Shown: positions 15,099-23,788 of the stretch, one piece after another
How positions within the stretch are numbered: position 1 is the first letter of the stretch
Layout of the letters: every line of letters begins with the position of its first letter
Assembly (NCBI GenBank): GCA_016703225.1
Contig: JADJCM010000003.1
Location: forward strand, 1-64,000
From: Lysobacterales bacterium
Lineage (GTDB): Bacteria; Pseudomonadota; Gammaproteobacteria; Xanthomonadales; Ahniellaceae
Length of the DNA stretch: 64,000 nucleotides
Direction: 5' to 3'
Program-made: the position numbers and the translations under genes
Notes under the pieces: model-generated
What the model saw: only the letters and a program-made list of their open reading frames with translations
What the model was told of the DNA's origin: nothing
Databases searched by the model: none

Positions 15099-17908
15099 CC
15101 TCGCCCAAGTCCCTCATTATCAACTCGCCCTATGACAGCCCCCAGCGCCACTGGCAGCAAGGCACCGGCACGCAATTGAATCTGGTCGAAGGCCGGCGCG
15201 CCGCGGCCTACGAAGTGATCGATACGCGCAACAACACGCGCCGGATCGAATCACTGGACACGGTGAATCGCATTCGTGAACGCATGGATGCATGGAAGCA
15301 GGCGGACTATCCCGGCATCACCACCGTCACGCGCAGCCTGCTGCAGCACTGGCACGAGCGCGGTGCGCGGCAACTGCCGTTCTATTTCTGTCAGCTCGAA
15401 GCGATCGAAACGCTGATCTGGTGGGTCGAGGCGACCAACGAGTTCAAGCAGGGCATCTACCTCGAAGGTGACGGCGGACCGTGGGAGCGCGTCTGTAACA
15501 AGATGGCCACGGGCAGCGGCAAGACCGCGGTGATGGCCATGATCATCACCTGGCAGACACTGAACTCGCTGACCTATCCGAAGCGCAACAAGGATTTTTC
15601 GCGCGCCATCTTCATCGTCGCGCCCGGCTTGACCGTGCGCGAACGCCTGCAGGTCCTGCAGCCAGGCAATCCGCTGAATGCCTACGATGAATTCGGTCTT
15701 TGCCCGTCGGCAGCCCTGCGAGAAAGGTTGAACCAGGCCGTTGTCGTCATCGACAACTGGCATGCCCTGATGCCGCTCAAGCAGCCCGACAAGTCGATCG
15801 TGAAAAAGGGCCCCGAGTCGGATGAGGCCTATACCCGTCGGGTGCTCGGCAAGCTCGCTGGCTACAAGGATCTGATCGTCATCAATGACGAAGCCCACCA
15901 CGCCTATCGCAAGCCCGCCGACATCAAGATCAGCAAGAAGGACGCGGAGGAACGCGGGATCGATCTGGAAGAGGCGACGCGTTGGATCGAGGGACTCGAC
16001 CGATTGCACAAGACGCGGCGCGTCATTCGATGTTTCGATCTGTCGGCGACGCCCTTTGCACCGACCGGCCGCACGAACACTGACGAAGGCTTGTTCACCT
16101 GGATCGTTTCGGACTTCGGTCTGAACGACGCAATCGAGGCTGGTCTCGTCAAGACACCCCGCGTTGTCGTGCGCGATGACGCGCTTCCGAACGCGCAGAC
16201 CTTGCGGTCCAAGCTGTACCACCTGTATCGCGAACCAGAGGTCTCCGAAGATCTCAACGCCAAGGGCGCGCAACCCAGCGATCCTTTGCCGCAGCTGGTT
16301 CAAGACGCCTACACACTGCTCGGCGCCGATTGGCTAGCCGCGCTGCGCGACTGGCAGGCCGCGGGCCACACGTCGCCGCCGGTCATGCTGACGGTCTGCA
16401 ATCGCACCGAAACTGCGGCGCGCATCGAGAACTACTTTTCGCGCGGCGATGCGCTGCTGCCGGAACTGCACGCCCCGGACCAGACGCTGCGAGTTGACTC
16501 CAAGGTGTTGGAAAAGGCCGAAATCGGCGAGTCCGCTGCGGCCGACAAGGACTACGAGCAACGCCTGCACGCCATCGTGAAGGCCGCCGGCATGGCGCCA
16601 GATCGCGAGGCGGAACTGCTCGACCTGAAGAAGGAAGAGATCCTGCGGGCGATCGTGGACAACGTCGGCAAGCGCGGTACTGCCGGCCAGAAACTACAGA
16701 ACGTGATTTCGGTGGCGATGTTGTCTGAAGGCTGGGACGCAAAGAACGTAACCCACATCATGGGTCTGCGTGCTTTCACAAGTCAGCTGCTGTGCGAACA
16801 GGTGATCGGACGCGGCTTGCGGCGCGTCGGCTACGACGTCGACGAGAACGGATTGTTCAAGCCCGAGTACGTCAATATTTTCGGCGTGCCGTTGTCGATC
16901 TTCCAGGACGTCGGTGATGGCGGCGAAGCGCCGCCGCCACCGAAGCCGAGTACGCAGATCGGGTCATTGCCTGAGCGAAACAGCTTGGAGATTCGCTGGC
17001 CAAACGTGCTGCGCGTCGATCCGGTGGTGAAGCCGGTGCTGGCTGTGCGCTGGCACGAAGTCACACCGCTGCAACTGCGTCCGGAGGCGACGCCGATCTC
17101 GGCGGACATCGCGCCGGCGCTGGGTGGCGCGACCGACTGGAGCAAGATCCACGTCATCGATCTGGAAAAGATGCCGGAAGCATTTCGTCTGCAGCGCGTG
17201 ACATTTCTGGCCGCACGCAAGGCGTTCGACCAGATGAGCAGCCAGTTCAGCGGCAATCCCGAATACCTGATCGTGCAGCTGATCCGGCTCGTCGAGGAAT
17301 TCATCGCATCGGACAAACTCGATTTCCCCGGCCTGTTCCACCAGGAGCCGCTGCGCAAGCGCATCCTGATCACGTTGAACATCGATCGCGTCGTCCAGCA
17401 CCTGTTGCGCCACGTCTACGAACACAACAGCGAGCGCATGGAACTGATCTTCGACGCAGATGCGCCGATCGGCTCCACCCGCCACATGCGCACCTGGTAC
17501 ACCACGCGACCAACGATTCCGACCGTGAAATCGCAGGTCAGCCATGTCGTTGGCGACAGCACCTGGGAAGGCTATGCGGCCAATCTGTTCGAGCACAGCG
17601 AAGCCGTCGCCAGCTACGTCAAGAACGACCACCTCGGCTTCCAGATCCACTATCTGTGGAACGGATCACGCCGACGTTTCATTCCGGACTTCATCGTCCG
17701 CCTGACCAACGGCAAGACTTTGGTGCTGGAAATCAAAGGCGTCGACGACGACCAAAATCGCGCCAAGCGATCAGCACTCGCCGCATGGGTCGAGGGCGTC
17801 AACCAGAAAGGTGGCTTCGGCCGATGGGCGTGGGATGTGGCGTTTGAGCCCAGCAACATTCAAGACGTGATCACAAAGCACGGATCGACGCACAAGGAGG
17901 TGCAATGA
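15095..17908 (+). CDS. Type III-like restriction endonuclease (Res), DEAD-box helicase with PD-(D/E)XK nuclease
   Basis: 937 residues. An SF2 helicase core carries Walker A MATGSGKTAVM near residue 138, DEAH in INDEAHHAY near 265 and motif III DLSATPF near 313. The second RecA domain includes LSEGWDAKNVTHIMGLRAF near residue 546 and the arginine-finger region CEQVIGRGLRRVGYD near 567. The C-terminal nuclease shows RRRFIPDFIV (Asp near 864) and LVLEIKG (Glu-x-Lys near 878). This is the BPTD_3080-type Res family. The enzyme would translocate and cut DNA and normally needs a methyltransferase partner for recognition and self-protection. That partner's catalytic domain is missing here. Overlaps of four bases at both ends indicate tight coupling. 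Confidence 0.88.
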   Translation: MTSPKSLIINSPYDSPQRHWQQGTGTQLNLVEGRRAAAYEVIDTRNNTRRIESLDTVNRIRERMDAWKQADYPGITTVTRSLLQHWHERGARQLPFYFCQLEAIETLIWWVEATNEFKQGIYLEGDGGPWERVCNKMATGSGKTAVMAMIITWQTLNSLTYPKRNKDFSRAIFIVAPGLTVRERLQVLQPGNPLNAYDEFGLCPSAALRERLNQAVVVIDNWHALMPLKQPDKSIVKKGPESDEAYTRRVLGKLAGYKDLIVINDEAHHAYRKPADIKISKKDAEERGIDLEEATRWIEGLDRLHKTRRVIRCFDLSATPFAPTGRTNTDEGLFTWIVSDFGLNDAIEAGLVKTPRVVVRDDALPNAQTLRSKLYHLYREPEVSEDLNAKGAQPSDPLPQLVQDAYTLLGADWLAALRDWQAAGHTSPPVMLTVCNRTETAARIENYFSRGDALLPELHAPDQTLRVDSKVLEKAEIGESAAADKDYEQRLHAIVKAAGMAPDREAELLDLKKEEILRAIVDNVGKRGTAGQKLQNVISVAMLSEGWDAKNVTHIMGLRAFTSQLLCEQVIGRGLRRVGYDVDENGLFKPEYVNIFGVPLSIFQDVGDGGEAPPPPKPSTQIGSLPERNSLEIRWPNVLRVDPVVKPVLAVRWHEVTPLQLRPEATPISADIAPALGGATDWSKIHVIDLEKMPEAFRLQRVTFLAARKAFDQMSSQFSGNPEYLIVQLIRLVEEFIASDKLDFPGLFHQEPLRKRILITLNIDRVVQHLLRHVYEHNSERMELIFDADAPIGSTRHMRTWYTTRPTIPTVKSQVSHVVGDSTWEGYAANLFEHSEAVASYVKNDHLGFQIHYLWNGSRRRFIPDFIVRLTNGKTLVLEIKGVDDDQNRAKRSALAAWVEGVNQKGGFGRWAWDVAFEPSNIQDVITKHGSTHKEVQ

Positions 17909-18195
17909 ACTCCGATGCTGGCCACGCTACGCGCGGCAGTGTGTTCGACGACATCGCGCTGTTCGATGCGTCGCGTGGCGCGGAACTGAAGATGCGTGCC
18001 ATGCTGCTGCTCGGATTGCAGCAATGGCTCATCGAGAGTGGCTTGACGCAGGTCGCTGCCGCCCAGTTGCTGGAGGTGACGCAGGCGCGCGTGAGTGACA
18101 TCAAGCGCGGCAAGATCAGCGACTTCAGTCTGGACTTGCTGGTGCGGCTGGCACAGCGCGCGGGCCTGCGGCCGGAGCTGCGCCTCGCGGCCTGA
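17905..18195 (+). CDS. Xre-family HTH regulator (HTH_37 / HigA-like)
   Basis: 96 residues. A short N-terminal segment (SVFDDIALFDASRGAELKMRA) is followed by a helix-turn-helix, GLTQVAAAQLLEVTQARVSDIKRG, and FSLDLLVRLAQRAGLR. This arrangement is typical of HTH_37 proteins such as HigA/NadS antitoxins and small controllers. The start has a strong AAGGAGG site and overlaps the Res stop by ATGA, so it is the last gene of the operon. No toxin partner is adjacent. A role as operon autoregulator, comparable to C proteins of restriction systems, is an inference. Confidence 0.82.
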   Translation: MNSDAGHATRGSVFDDIALFDASRGAELKMRAMLLLGLQQWLIESGLTQVAAAQLLEVTQARVSDIKRGKISDFSLDLLVRLAQRAGLRPELRLAA

Positions 18196-18201
18196 GCCGG
18201 C

Positions 18202-19287
18202 TCAATCCAGCCGCTTGCGGAAGCGCAGGGTGGCGAGGGTGAGCATGAGGGCGGTGAAGACGAGCAGCACCCACAGCTCGCGTTGCAGTTCGGCGAGGCT
18301 GGCGGCGCGCAGCATGATGCCGCGGATCAGGCGGATGAAGTGGGTGAGCGGCAGGATCTCGGCCAACCACTGCGCCGCCTTCGGCATGCCGGCGAACGGG
18401 AACATGAAGCCGGACAGCAGGATCTGCGGCAGGAAGGTGAAGAAGGCCATCTGCATGGCCTGGAACTGGGTGCTGGCGAAGGTCGACAGGAACACGCCGA
18501 GGCTGAGCGCGGCGACGATGTAGGTGAGCGCGGCGACATAGACCGACCCCAACTCGCCGCGGATCGGCACCGCGAAGATCAGCACGCCGAGCGCGAGCAC
18601 GACGGTGACCTGCACGACGCCGATCAGCACGAACGGCAGCACCTTGCCGAGGATCAGCTCGAACGAACTGACCGGGGTCGCGATCAGCATCTCGATGTTG
18701 CCGCGCTCGCGTTCACGCACGATCGCGACCGCGGTGAACAGGGTCATGGTCATGGTCAGGATCACGCCGATCAAACCTGGCACGGTATTGATCGCCGAGC
18801 GGCGCTCCGGGTTGTAGCGGTTCAGGACCGCGACCGCCGGCACGCGCGCCTCGGCGACACCGGGCAGCGGCATCGCCACCAGCTGCCGCGCTGCGGCCTG
18901 GATGGTCGGGTCGCTGGCGTCGACGATCAGCTGCAAGGCCTCGTGTTCGCGCGAGGCCAGGCGCCGCTCCAGGTCATGCGGAATGACCAGGATCATGCTG
19001 ATCTCGCCGCGCCGCATCAGCGCGTCGGCGGCCTCGGACGAGCGCAGGATCGCGTGCACGTCGGCGACTTGCGAATGCGCGACGGTTTCGATGATGCGCC
19101 GGCTCGCGCTGCTGCCGGACTGGTCGACGACCGCAGCGCTGAGATGGCGCACGTCGAGGTTGATCGCGAATCCGAACAGCAGCAGCTGGATGGTCGGGAT
19201 GCCGAGGATCATCGCCGCGGTCAGGCGGTCGCGACGCAGCTGCTTGAGCTCCTTGACGATGATCGCGAGCAGGCGCAGCCAGTTCAT
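18202..19287 (-). CDS. ABC-2 type transport permease (YbhR/YbhS-like)
   Basis: 361 residues. One N-terminal membrane helix (TAAMILGIPTIQLLLFGFAI) is followed by a large periplasmic domain (residues 45-170). Five helices then carry the ABC-2 family motif EREIRGNIEMLIATPV-like segment (here RERERGNIEMLIATPVSSFE) and FLPQILLSGFMFPFAGMP. It is the membrane part of an exporter with the ATPase and adaptor genes just upstream, overlapping the ATPase gene by four bases. Only one permease gene is present, so it may act as a homodimer. Drugs or lipids are plausible substrates; none can be named. Confidence 0.88.
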   Translation of the reverse strand: MNWLRLLAIIVKELKQLRRDRLTAAMILGIPTIQLLLFGFAINLDVRHLSAAVVDQSGSSASRRIIETVAHSQVADVHAILRSSEAADALMRRGEISMILVIPHDLERRLASREHEALQLIVDASDPTIQAAARQLVAMPLPGVAEARVPAVAVLNRYNPERRSAINTVPGLIGVILTMTMTLFTAVAIVRERERGNIEMLIATPVSSFELILGKVLPFVLIGVVQVTVVLALGVLIFAVPIRGELGSVYVAALTYIVAALSLGVFLSTFASTQFQAMQMAFFTFLPQILLSGFMFPFAGMPKAAQWLAEILPLTHFIRLIRGIMLRAASLAELQRELWVLLVFTALMLTLATLRFRKRLD

Positions 19288-20216
19288 CGCAGCGTCGCCT
19301 TGTTGCGGGTGGCGGCGACGAACACGTCCTCGAGGTTGGCGGTGAGCGCTTCGAAACGCAGCGTCGCATCGAGCGGGCGCAGTGCCGCGACCAGGCGTGC
19401 CTCGTCGAGGTCGCGGCGCACCAGCACGCGCAGCGTGTTGCCGAGCTGGGCCACGCCCTCGACGCCGTCGAGGTCGACCAGGGCGCGTTGCAGCGCGCGC
19501 GGATTCGCGGTGATTGCGCGCAGCACGCGGTTCGGCAGATTCGCGATCAGCGCCGCGGGCGTGTCGTCGGCAACCAGTCGGCCTTCGTCGAGAATGGCCA
19601 GGCGATGGCAGCGTTCGGCTTCGTCCATGTAGTGCGAGGACACCAGCAGGGTGGTGCCGTCGTCGGCGAGATCGAACAGCGCCTCCCAGAATTCGCGCCG
19701 CGACTGCGGGTCGACCTGGCTGGTGGGTTCGTCCAGCAACAGCAGTTCGGGGGCATGCAGGGTCGCGCCGGCAAGCGCCAGGCGCTGCTTCTGGCCGCCG
19801 CTCAGCGTGCCCGCGAGTTGCGCGGTGCGGTCACGCAACTGGTAGCGGCGCAGCGCGAGTTCGATGCGGTCCTCGCGACGCGCATGCCGCAGTCCATGCA
19901 CCGCGGCCAGGAAGCGCAGGTTCTCGATCACGCTCAGGTCCTCGTACAGCGAGAACTTCTGCGTCATGTAGCCGATGCGGCGCTTCAGGGCTTCGGCCTC
20001 GCGCGGAATCGACAGCCCGAGCACGTCGATCTCGCCGGCGCTCGGCGTCAGCAGGCCGCAGAGCATGCGGATCGTGGTCGACTTGCCGGAACCGTTCGGT
20101 CCAAGGAAGCCGTAGACGGCACCGCGCGGGATGGTGAGATCAACGCGGTCGACTGCGGTGAGCGTGCCGAAGCGGCGGGTCAGTCCGCGCGCATGGATCG
20201 CGACGTCCGCGCTCAT
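19284..20216 (-). CDS. ABC transporter ATP-binding protein (YbhF-like)
   Basis: 310 residues. One nucleotide-binding domain with Walker A GPNGSGKST near residue 39, Q-loop YMTQKFSLYEDLSV near 85, signature LSGGQKQRLALA near 139, Walker B LLLLDEPTSQVDP near 160 and the H-loop histidine in LLVSSHYMDE. YbhF of E. coli has two such domains, so this is a half-size relative. It sits between the HlyD-like adaptor and the permease, overlapping each by four bases (ATGA), which shows one translationally coupled operon. Confidence 0.9.
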   Translation of the reverse strand: MSADVAIHARGLTRRFGTLTAVDRVDLTIPRGAVYGFLGPNGSGKSTTIRMLCGLLTPSAGEIDVLGLSIPREAEALKRRIGYMTQKFSLYEDLSVIENLRFLAAVHGLRHARREDRIELALRRYQLRDRTAQLAGTLSGGQKQRLALAGATLHAPELLLLDEPTSQVDPQSRREFWEALFDLADDGTTLLVSSHYMDEAERCHRLAILDEGRLVADDTPAALIANLPNRVLRAITANPRALQRALVDLDGVEGVAQLGNTLRVLVRRDLDEARLVAALRPLDATLRFEALTANLEDVFVAATRNKATLR

Positions 20217-21169
20217 GGCAGCGGCGTGGCCTGCACCGGCAGGCCTGCCGCGAGTTCGCTGGCGCCGGCGTCGTCGAGTTCCAGTTCCGCCAGGTAGGCG
20301 AGGCGGTTGGCGTCGTCTCCGGACAGTGCGTAGTAGGGCGTGAAGCTGGCCTGGGTGGCGAGCATGCGCACTTTCGCCTGCAGCGTTCCTTCGCGGCCCT
20401 CGACTTGCACGGCAAAGCGACTGCCGACTTGCGTGCGCGCACGCTGTTCCGGCGACAGGTAGACGCGTGCATACGGACGCGGGCCGACCAGCAAGGTGGC
20501 GACCGTCGTGCCGATGGCCGGGGAATCGCCGACCTCGACCGGCAAGGACTCGACACGTCCGGCCACCGGCGCCAGATGCTGCAGACGCTCGCGGGCCAGG
20601 CGCAGCGCGGTCACGCGTTGTTCGGCGGCGGCGACCGCGGCACGGGTTTGCGCGATCGTCTCCGCGCGCGTGCCGGCCGTGACCAGATCGTGGCTGGCGC
20701 GCGCGGCTTCGAGTTCGCTGCGCGCCAACGCGACACTGGCCGAAAGGCGTTCCAGTTCGGCGCTGCTGATCAGTCCACGGTCCTTCAGGCCGAGTCCGCG
20801 CGCCTGTTCGTCGCTGGCCAGGTTCAGCGCCGCGCGCGCACGGTTGACCCGCGCCGCGCTCTCGCGCTTCTGCTCCGACCGGGCGCCGGCCTGCTGCTCG
20901 GCGAGCAACTGGCGGCTGCGTTCGAGCTCGGCCGCAGCCACCGCCAGTTCCGCATCGGCGCGGTCACCGCGCTGATCGAGGACCGGCTGGCCGGCGTTCA
21001 CCCCATCGCCCTCGTGGACATGGATCGCGACCACCGGTTCGGCGGCGACCGACACCAGCTCGACACGGTCCCATTCCAATGTGCCGAGCGTCTGCTGCGG
21101 CTCCTGCACGCGGCAGCCGACGAGGAGCGAGAGGGCGATCAGGCAGGTCGGGGCGAGGCGCAGCGACAT
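20213..21169 (-). CDS. HlyD/YbhG-type periplasmic adaptor lipoprotein of the ABC exporter
   Basis: 318 residues. The N-terminus is a lipoprotein signal (CLIALSLLVGC, lipobox Cys near residue 18). A lipoyl/barrel-sandwich half follows (VAIHVHEGDGVNAGQPV), then a long alpha-helical hairpin (residues 80-215, rich in Ala, Glu and Arg), then the second lipoyl half and a beta-barrel. It would link the inner-membrane ABC exporter to an outer-membrane channel. ATG 21169 is chosen because it begins the signal peptide; the ORF extends further upstream without family-like sequence. First gene of the three-gene operon. Confidence 0.85.
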   Translation of the reverse strand: MSLRLAPTCLIALSLLVGCRVQEPQQTLGTLEWDRVELVSVAAEPVVAIHVHEGDGVNAGQPVLDQRGDRADAELAVAAAELERSRQLLAEQQAGARSEQKRESAARVNRARAALNLASDEQARGLGLKDRGLISSAELERLSASVALARSELEAARASHDLVTAGTRAETIAQTRAAVAAAEQRVTALRLARERLQHLAPVAGRVESLPVEVGDSPAIGTTVATLLVGPRPYARVYLSPEQRARTQVGSRFAVQVEGREGTLQAKVRMLATQASFTPYYALSGDDANRLAYLAELELDDAGASELAAGLPVQATPLP

Positions 21170-21275
21170 CGGCGGTCCGCGGTGGTGGCGTTGCGATGGT
21201 AGCGGCGTCGGTAGCGGCGCGAGACCGTGTTCGCTGTTTTGCGGCCTGCCCTGCATGCTAATTTCCGGCTCATCC

Positions 21276-22325
21276 ATGACGATGCTCTCCTGGTCCGCAG
21301 CGGTGCTGGCCGCAACCGCGCTCGTGCTCGCGATCGGATTTTCGCGGCATCGGTTGCTGCTGTTCGCGATTGTGCTGGCGGCGACGATCGCGGCGCGCGG
21401 TCAGGGTGGCGATCGTGCGTTGGACTCGGTGCTGGCGTTCGCGCCGCTGTTGCTGCTGGTCGCGGCGGTGATGCCGGAGGCGCGCTGGCGCACCAAGCGC
21501 AACGCCGGCTGGTTGTTGCTGTTTGCCTTCGCGCTGCTGATGAGCCTGCACGCGCCTGCGCACGTCGTCGCCGCGCTCGACCGTTTCCTGATCGAGCTGT
21601 GGCCAGGCTCGCATCCGGGGCGTGGCGCCATGATCGTGGTGCTGGTCGCGGCCATGGTCTGCCTCGGGCGTTGGGTGCTGCGTGGAGCGACGGCCGAATG
21701 GACTGCGTGCCTGGCCCTGCTCGCCATGGCGATCGCGTTTGCGCACTGGAGCGACGCCGAACGCGCCCTGCTGGGGCTGGCCGCCGCCGGCCTGCTGATC
21801 GTGCTGGGCCTGCTTTACGGCGCCTATCGCATGGCCTTCGTCGATGCGCTCTCCGGCCTGCGCAATCGACGCGCGCTGGACGAGGCGCTGGAACGCCTGT
21901 CCGGAAGCTATGCCATCGCCATGGTCGATATCGACCACTTCAAATCGTTCAACGACTCGCACGGCCATGCGGCTGGCGACATCGTGCTGCGCGAAGTCGC
22001 GACGCGGCTGCGGCGGCATGCCGGCGGTGCGTCCTATCGCTACGGTGGCGAGGAGTTCTGCATCGTGTTCGAGGACCGGACGCAGGAGCGCGCGGATGAC
22101 CTGCTGGAATCGGTGCGCGCCGCGATCGAGGCGCGCGCCTTCCGCATTCGTCCGATCGGTCGCGATGGCAAGCCGGGCAAGCCCAAGGACGTCAAGGTGA
22201 CGGTCAGCCTCGGCGTCGCCGATCGTTCGGACAAGCGGCGCACGCCGAAGGAAGTGATCACCGCCGCCGACAAGGCGCTGTATCGCGCCAAGGCCTCGGG
22301 CCGCAACCGGGTGATGCGCGGCTGA
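21276..22325 (+). CDS. Membrane-bound diguanylate cyclase (GGDEF)
   Basis: 349 residues. About seven N-terminal membrane helices (residues 1-180) precede a GGDEF domain: DALSGLRNRRALDEAL, the metal-binding MVDIDHFKSFND and the active-site loop YGGEEF near residue 255. The GGEEF form is catalytically competent. The position of the usual RxxD inhibitory site, five residues before the loop, reads GGASYRY, so product inhibition through that site is not expected. It should make cyclic di-GMP in response to a membrane or periplasmic cue. ATG 21255 is an alternative start. It is transcribed divergently from the ABC exporter operon. Confidence 0.87.
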   Translation: MTMLSWSAAVLAATALVLAIGFSRHRLLLFAIVLAATIAARGQGGDRALDSVLAFAPLLLLVAAVMPEARWRTKRNAGWLLLFAFALLMSLHAPAHVVAALDRFLIELWPGSHPGRGAMIVVLVAAMVCLGRWVLRGATAEWTACLALLAMAIAFAHWSDAERALLGLAAAGLLIVLGLLYGAYRMAFVDALSGLRNRRALDEALERLSGSYAIAMVDIDHFKSFNDSHGHAAGDIVLREVATRLRRHAGGASYRYGGEEFCIVFEDRTQERADDLLESVRAAIEARAFRIRPIGRDGKPGKPKDVKVTVSLGVADRSDKRRTPKEVITAADKALYRAKASGRNRVMRG

Positions 22326-22330
22326 AATCG

Positions 22331-22996
22331 CTAGCCGCGGCCCTCGTTGTCGCGGTAGTTCAGCAGGCGTCGGGTCACGAAGTTGTACAGGCGCTTGCCG
22401 CTGCGGGACCAGGCGCGCGCGATCCAGGAGCGCCGCGCGAGCACACGGCGTTCGACCGGGGTCAGCGATTCCGGCAGGTAGTGGCGCTTGTGCTTGAGCA
22501 GGTGGCGCAGGTCTTCGCGCGCCAGCAGGCGGAAGAAGCGGCTGCGGCTTGGGCTGATCCAGCCCATCTGGAAGTCGATCAGCGCCGGGCGCCCGTCGTC
22601 GCGCACCAGCCAGTTCGGCTCCTTGGCGAGGTCGTTGTGGGCGACCCCGAGGCGATGCATGGCCAGCAACAGGCGTCGCGCGGCGCGGAAGTAGGCCAGG
22701 TCGCGCGGTTGTGCCTCCTGCATCGGCCGGCCTGCGATATAGCTGCGATCGAGCCGATCGGCGTCGAAGGCGAGCAGGCGTGGCAAGCCGTCGAGCCCGG
22801 CCAGCACGCGCAGCGAGCGCGCTTCGTGGCCGGCGATCCAGCGCGCGAACCAGCGCAGTCCGAAGGCGGCTTCGCGCAGGTTGCGGCGAATGACGATGGT
22901 GTCGCCAAGCGAGATCTTGTTGATCGAGCCGAAGTGGTCGTGCTTGAGGCGCACGACCGTCTGCGCGTGCCCCATCTGATCCGTATCCGCCGCCAT
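22331..22996 (-). CDS. Small atypical protein kinase (RIO/LPS-kinase-like)
   Basis: 221 residues. Kinase-fold hallmarks are a catalytic loop HNDLAKEPNWLV (His-x-Asp...Asn) near residue 118 and a metal-binding ALIDFQMGW near 139, where DFQ replaces DFG. The N-lobe is short. The lysine candidate lies in the IVIRRNLREAAF region. The C-terminal third is basic (SLTPVERRVLARRSWIARAWSR). This resembles RIO-like or Kdo/LPS kinase-like small kinases of Xanthomonadales. Phosphorylation of a lipopolysaccharide sugar or a protein are both possible. It converges tail to tail with the diguanylate cyclase, leaving five bases between. Confidence 0.7.
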   Translation of the reverse strand: MAADTDQMGHAQTVVRLKHDHFGSINKISLGDTIVIRRNLREAAFGLRWFARWIAGHEARSLRVLAGLDGLPRLLAFDADRLDRSYIAGRPMQEAQPRDLAYFRAARRLLLAMHRLGVAHNDLAKEPNWLVRDDGRPALIDFQMGWISPSRSRFFRLLAREDLRHLLKHKRHYLPESLTPVERRVLARRSWIARAWSRSGKRLYNFVTRRLLNYRDNEGRG

Positions 22997-23032
22997 CGAC
23001 CTCGTCCTCTCCCCACCATCGCGGCGCGGAAT

Positions 23033-23725
23033 CTAGCGCAACAGCATCTCCAGCGTCTCGCCGTCCGGTTCCTTCTGCAGGATGCGCACCGGTGTGTAAC
23101 CGAGCGCCGGGGCGATCCAGGTGGTGGTAGTGCGTCCGGGCTTTTCGCGGATGCGTTCGACGCGGATGCAGTCGAAGCGTCCGCGCGCGGTCTCGATGGT
23201 TTCGTGGCCCGTGGCTTGGTAGCGATGGGTCTCGATCGCGCGCTTGTCGGCGACGCGGTACTCGAGTTTCTCGCGCCGGGCCTTCAGGTCGGCGGCGAGT
23301 GCGAGCACGACCAGGTTGCGGTCGACCGTGGCCGGTGCGTAGTCAAGCGCGGCGCTGCCGTCGTTGTCGGTTGCGTCGATGCGCCGGGCCTCGGGGTCGA
23401 CATCGACGCTGCGGCTGCGCTTCTTCCACGCCGCCTTCTGGAAATAGCGATAGTGCAGGGTCTCCGGCCTGCCGTCCTGCCAGCGGAAGGTGCTGTTCTC
23501 CTCGATGCGCACGCCGGCGAAACCGGCCAGTCCCTCGGTGCCTTCGGAGCGGGTGCTGAACTGGAAACCGTCCTTGCCCATGATCAGCTCGATGCTGGCT
23601 TCACCGATGTGCTTGCCTTCGCGGATCAGCTGGTAGTCGGAATGGAACGGGGCGATCGGTTCGGCATCGTCGGCGCGAGTCACGGCGGTGCCGAGCAGGA
23701 TCAGGGCGGCGAGGATTCGGATCAC
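23033..23725 (-). CDS. DUF3108 periplasmic protein
   Basis: 230 residues with a signal peptide (IRILAALILLGTAVTRA). The mature part follows the DUF3108 plan: an N-terminal FHSDYQLIREGKHIGEASIEL strand pair, central basic WKKRSRSVDVD, and the C-terminal motif FDCIRVERIREKPGRTTTTWIAPALGYTPVRI split across several strands. A lipid- or envelope-related role is suspected for the family, but its function is not known. It lies downstream of purM-purN on the same strand, an arrangement conserved in Xanthomonadales. Confidence 0.82.
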   Translation of the reverse strand: MIRILAALILLGTAVTRADDAEPIAPFHSDYQLIREGKHIGEASIELIMGKDGFQFSTRSEGTEGLAGFAGVRIEENSTFRWQDGRPETLHYRYFQKAAWKKRSRSVDVDPEARRIDATDNDGSAALDYAPATVDRNLVVLALAADLKARREKLEYRVADKRAIETHRYQATGHETIETARGRFDCIRVERIREKPGRTTTTWIAPALGYTPVRILQKEPDGETLEMLLR

Positions 23726-23788
23726 GGCGGTCTCCAGGGTTGGGGCGAGCTTGGGTGATCGAGTCTGAGTTGCGGGCGAACGCGGAGT

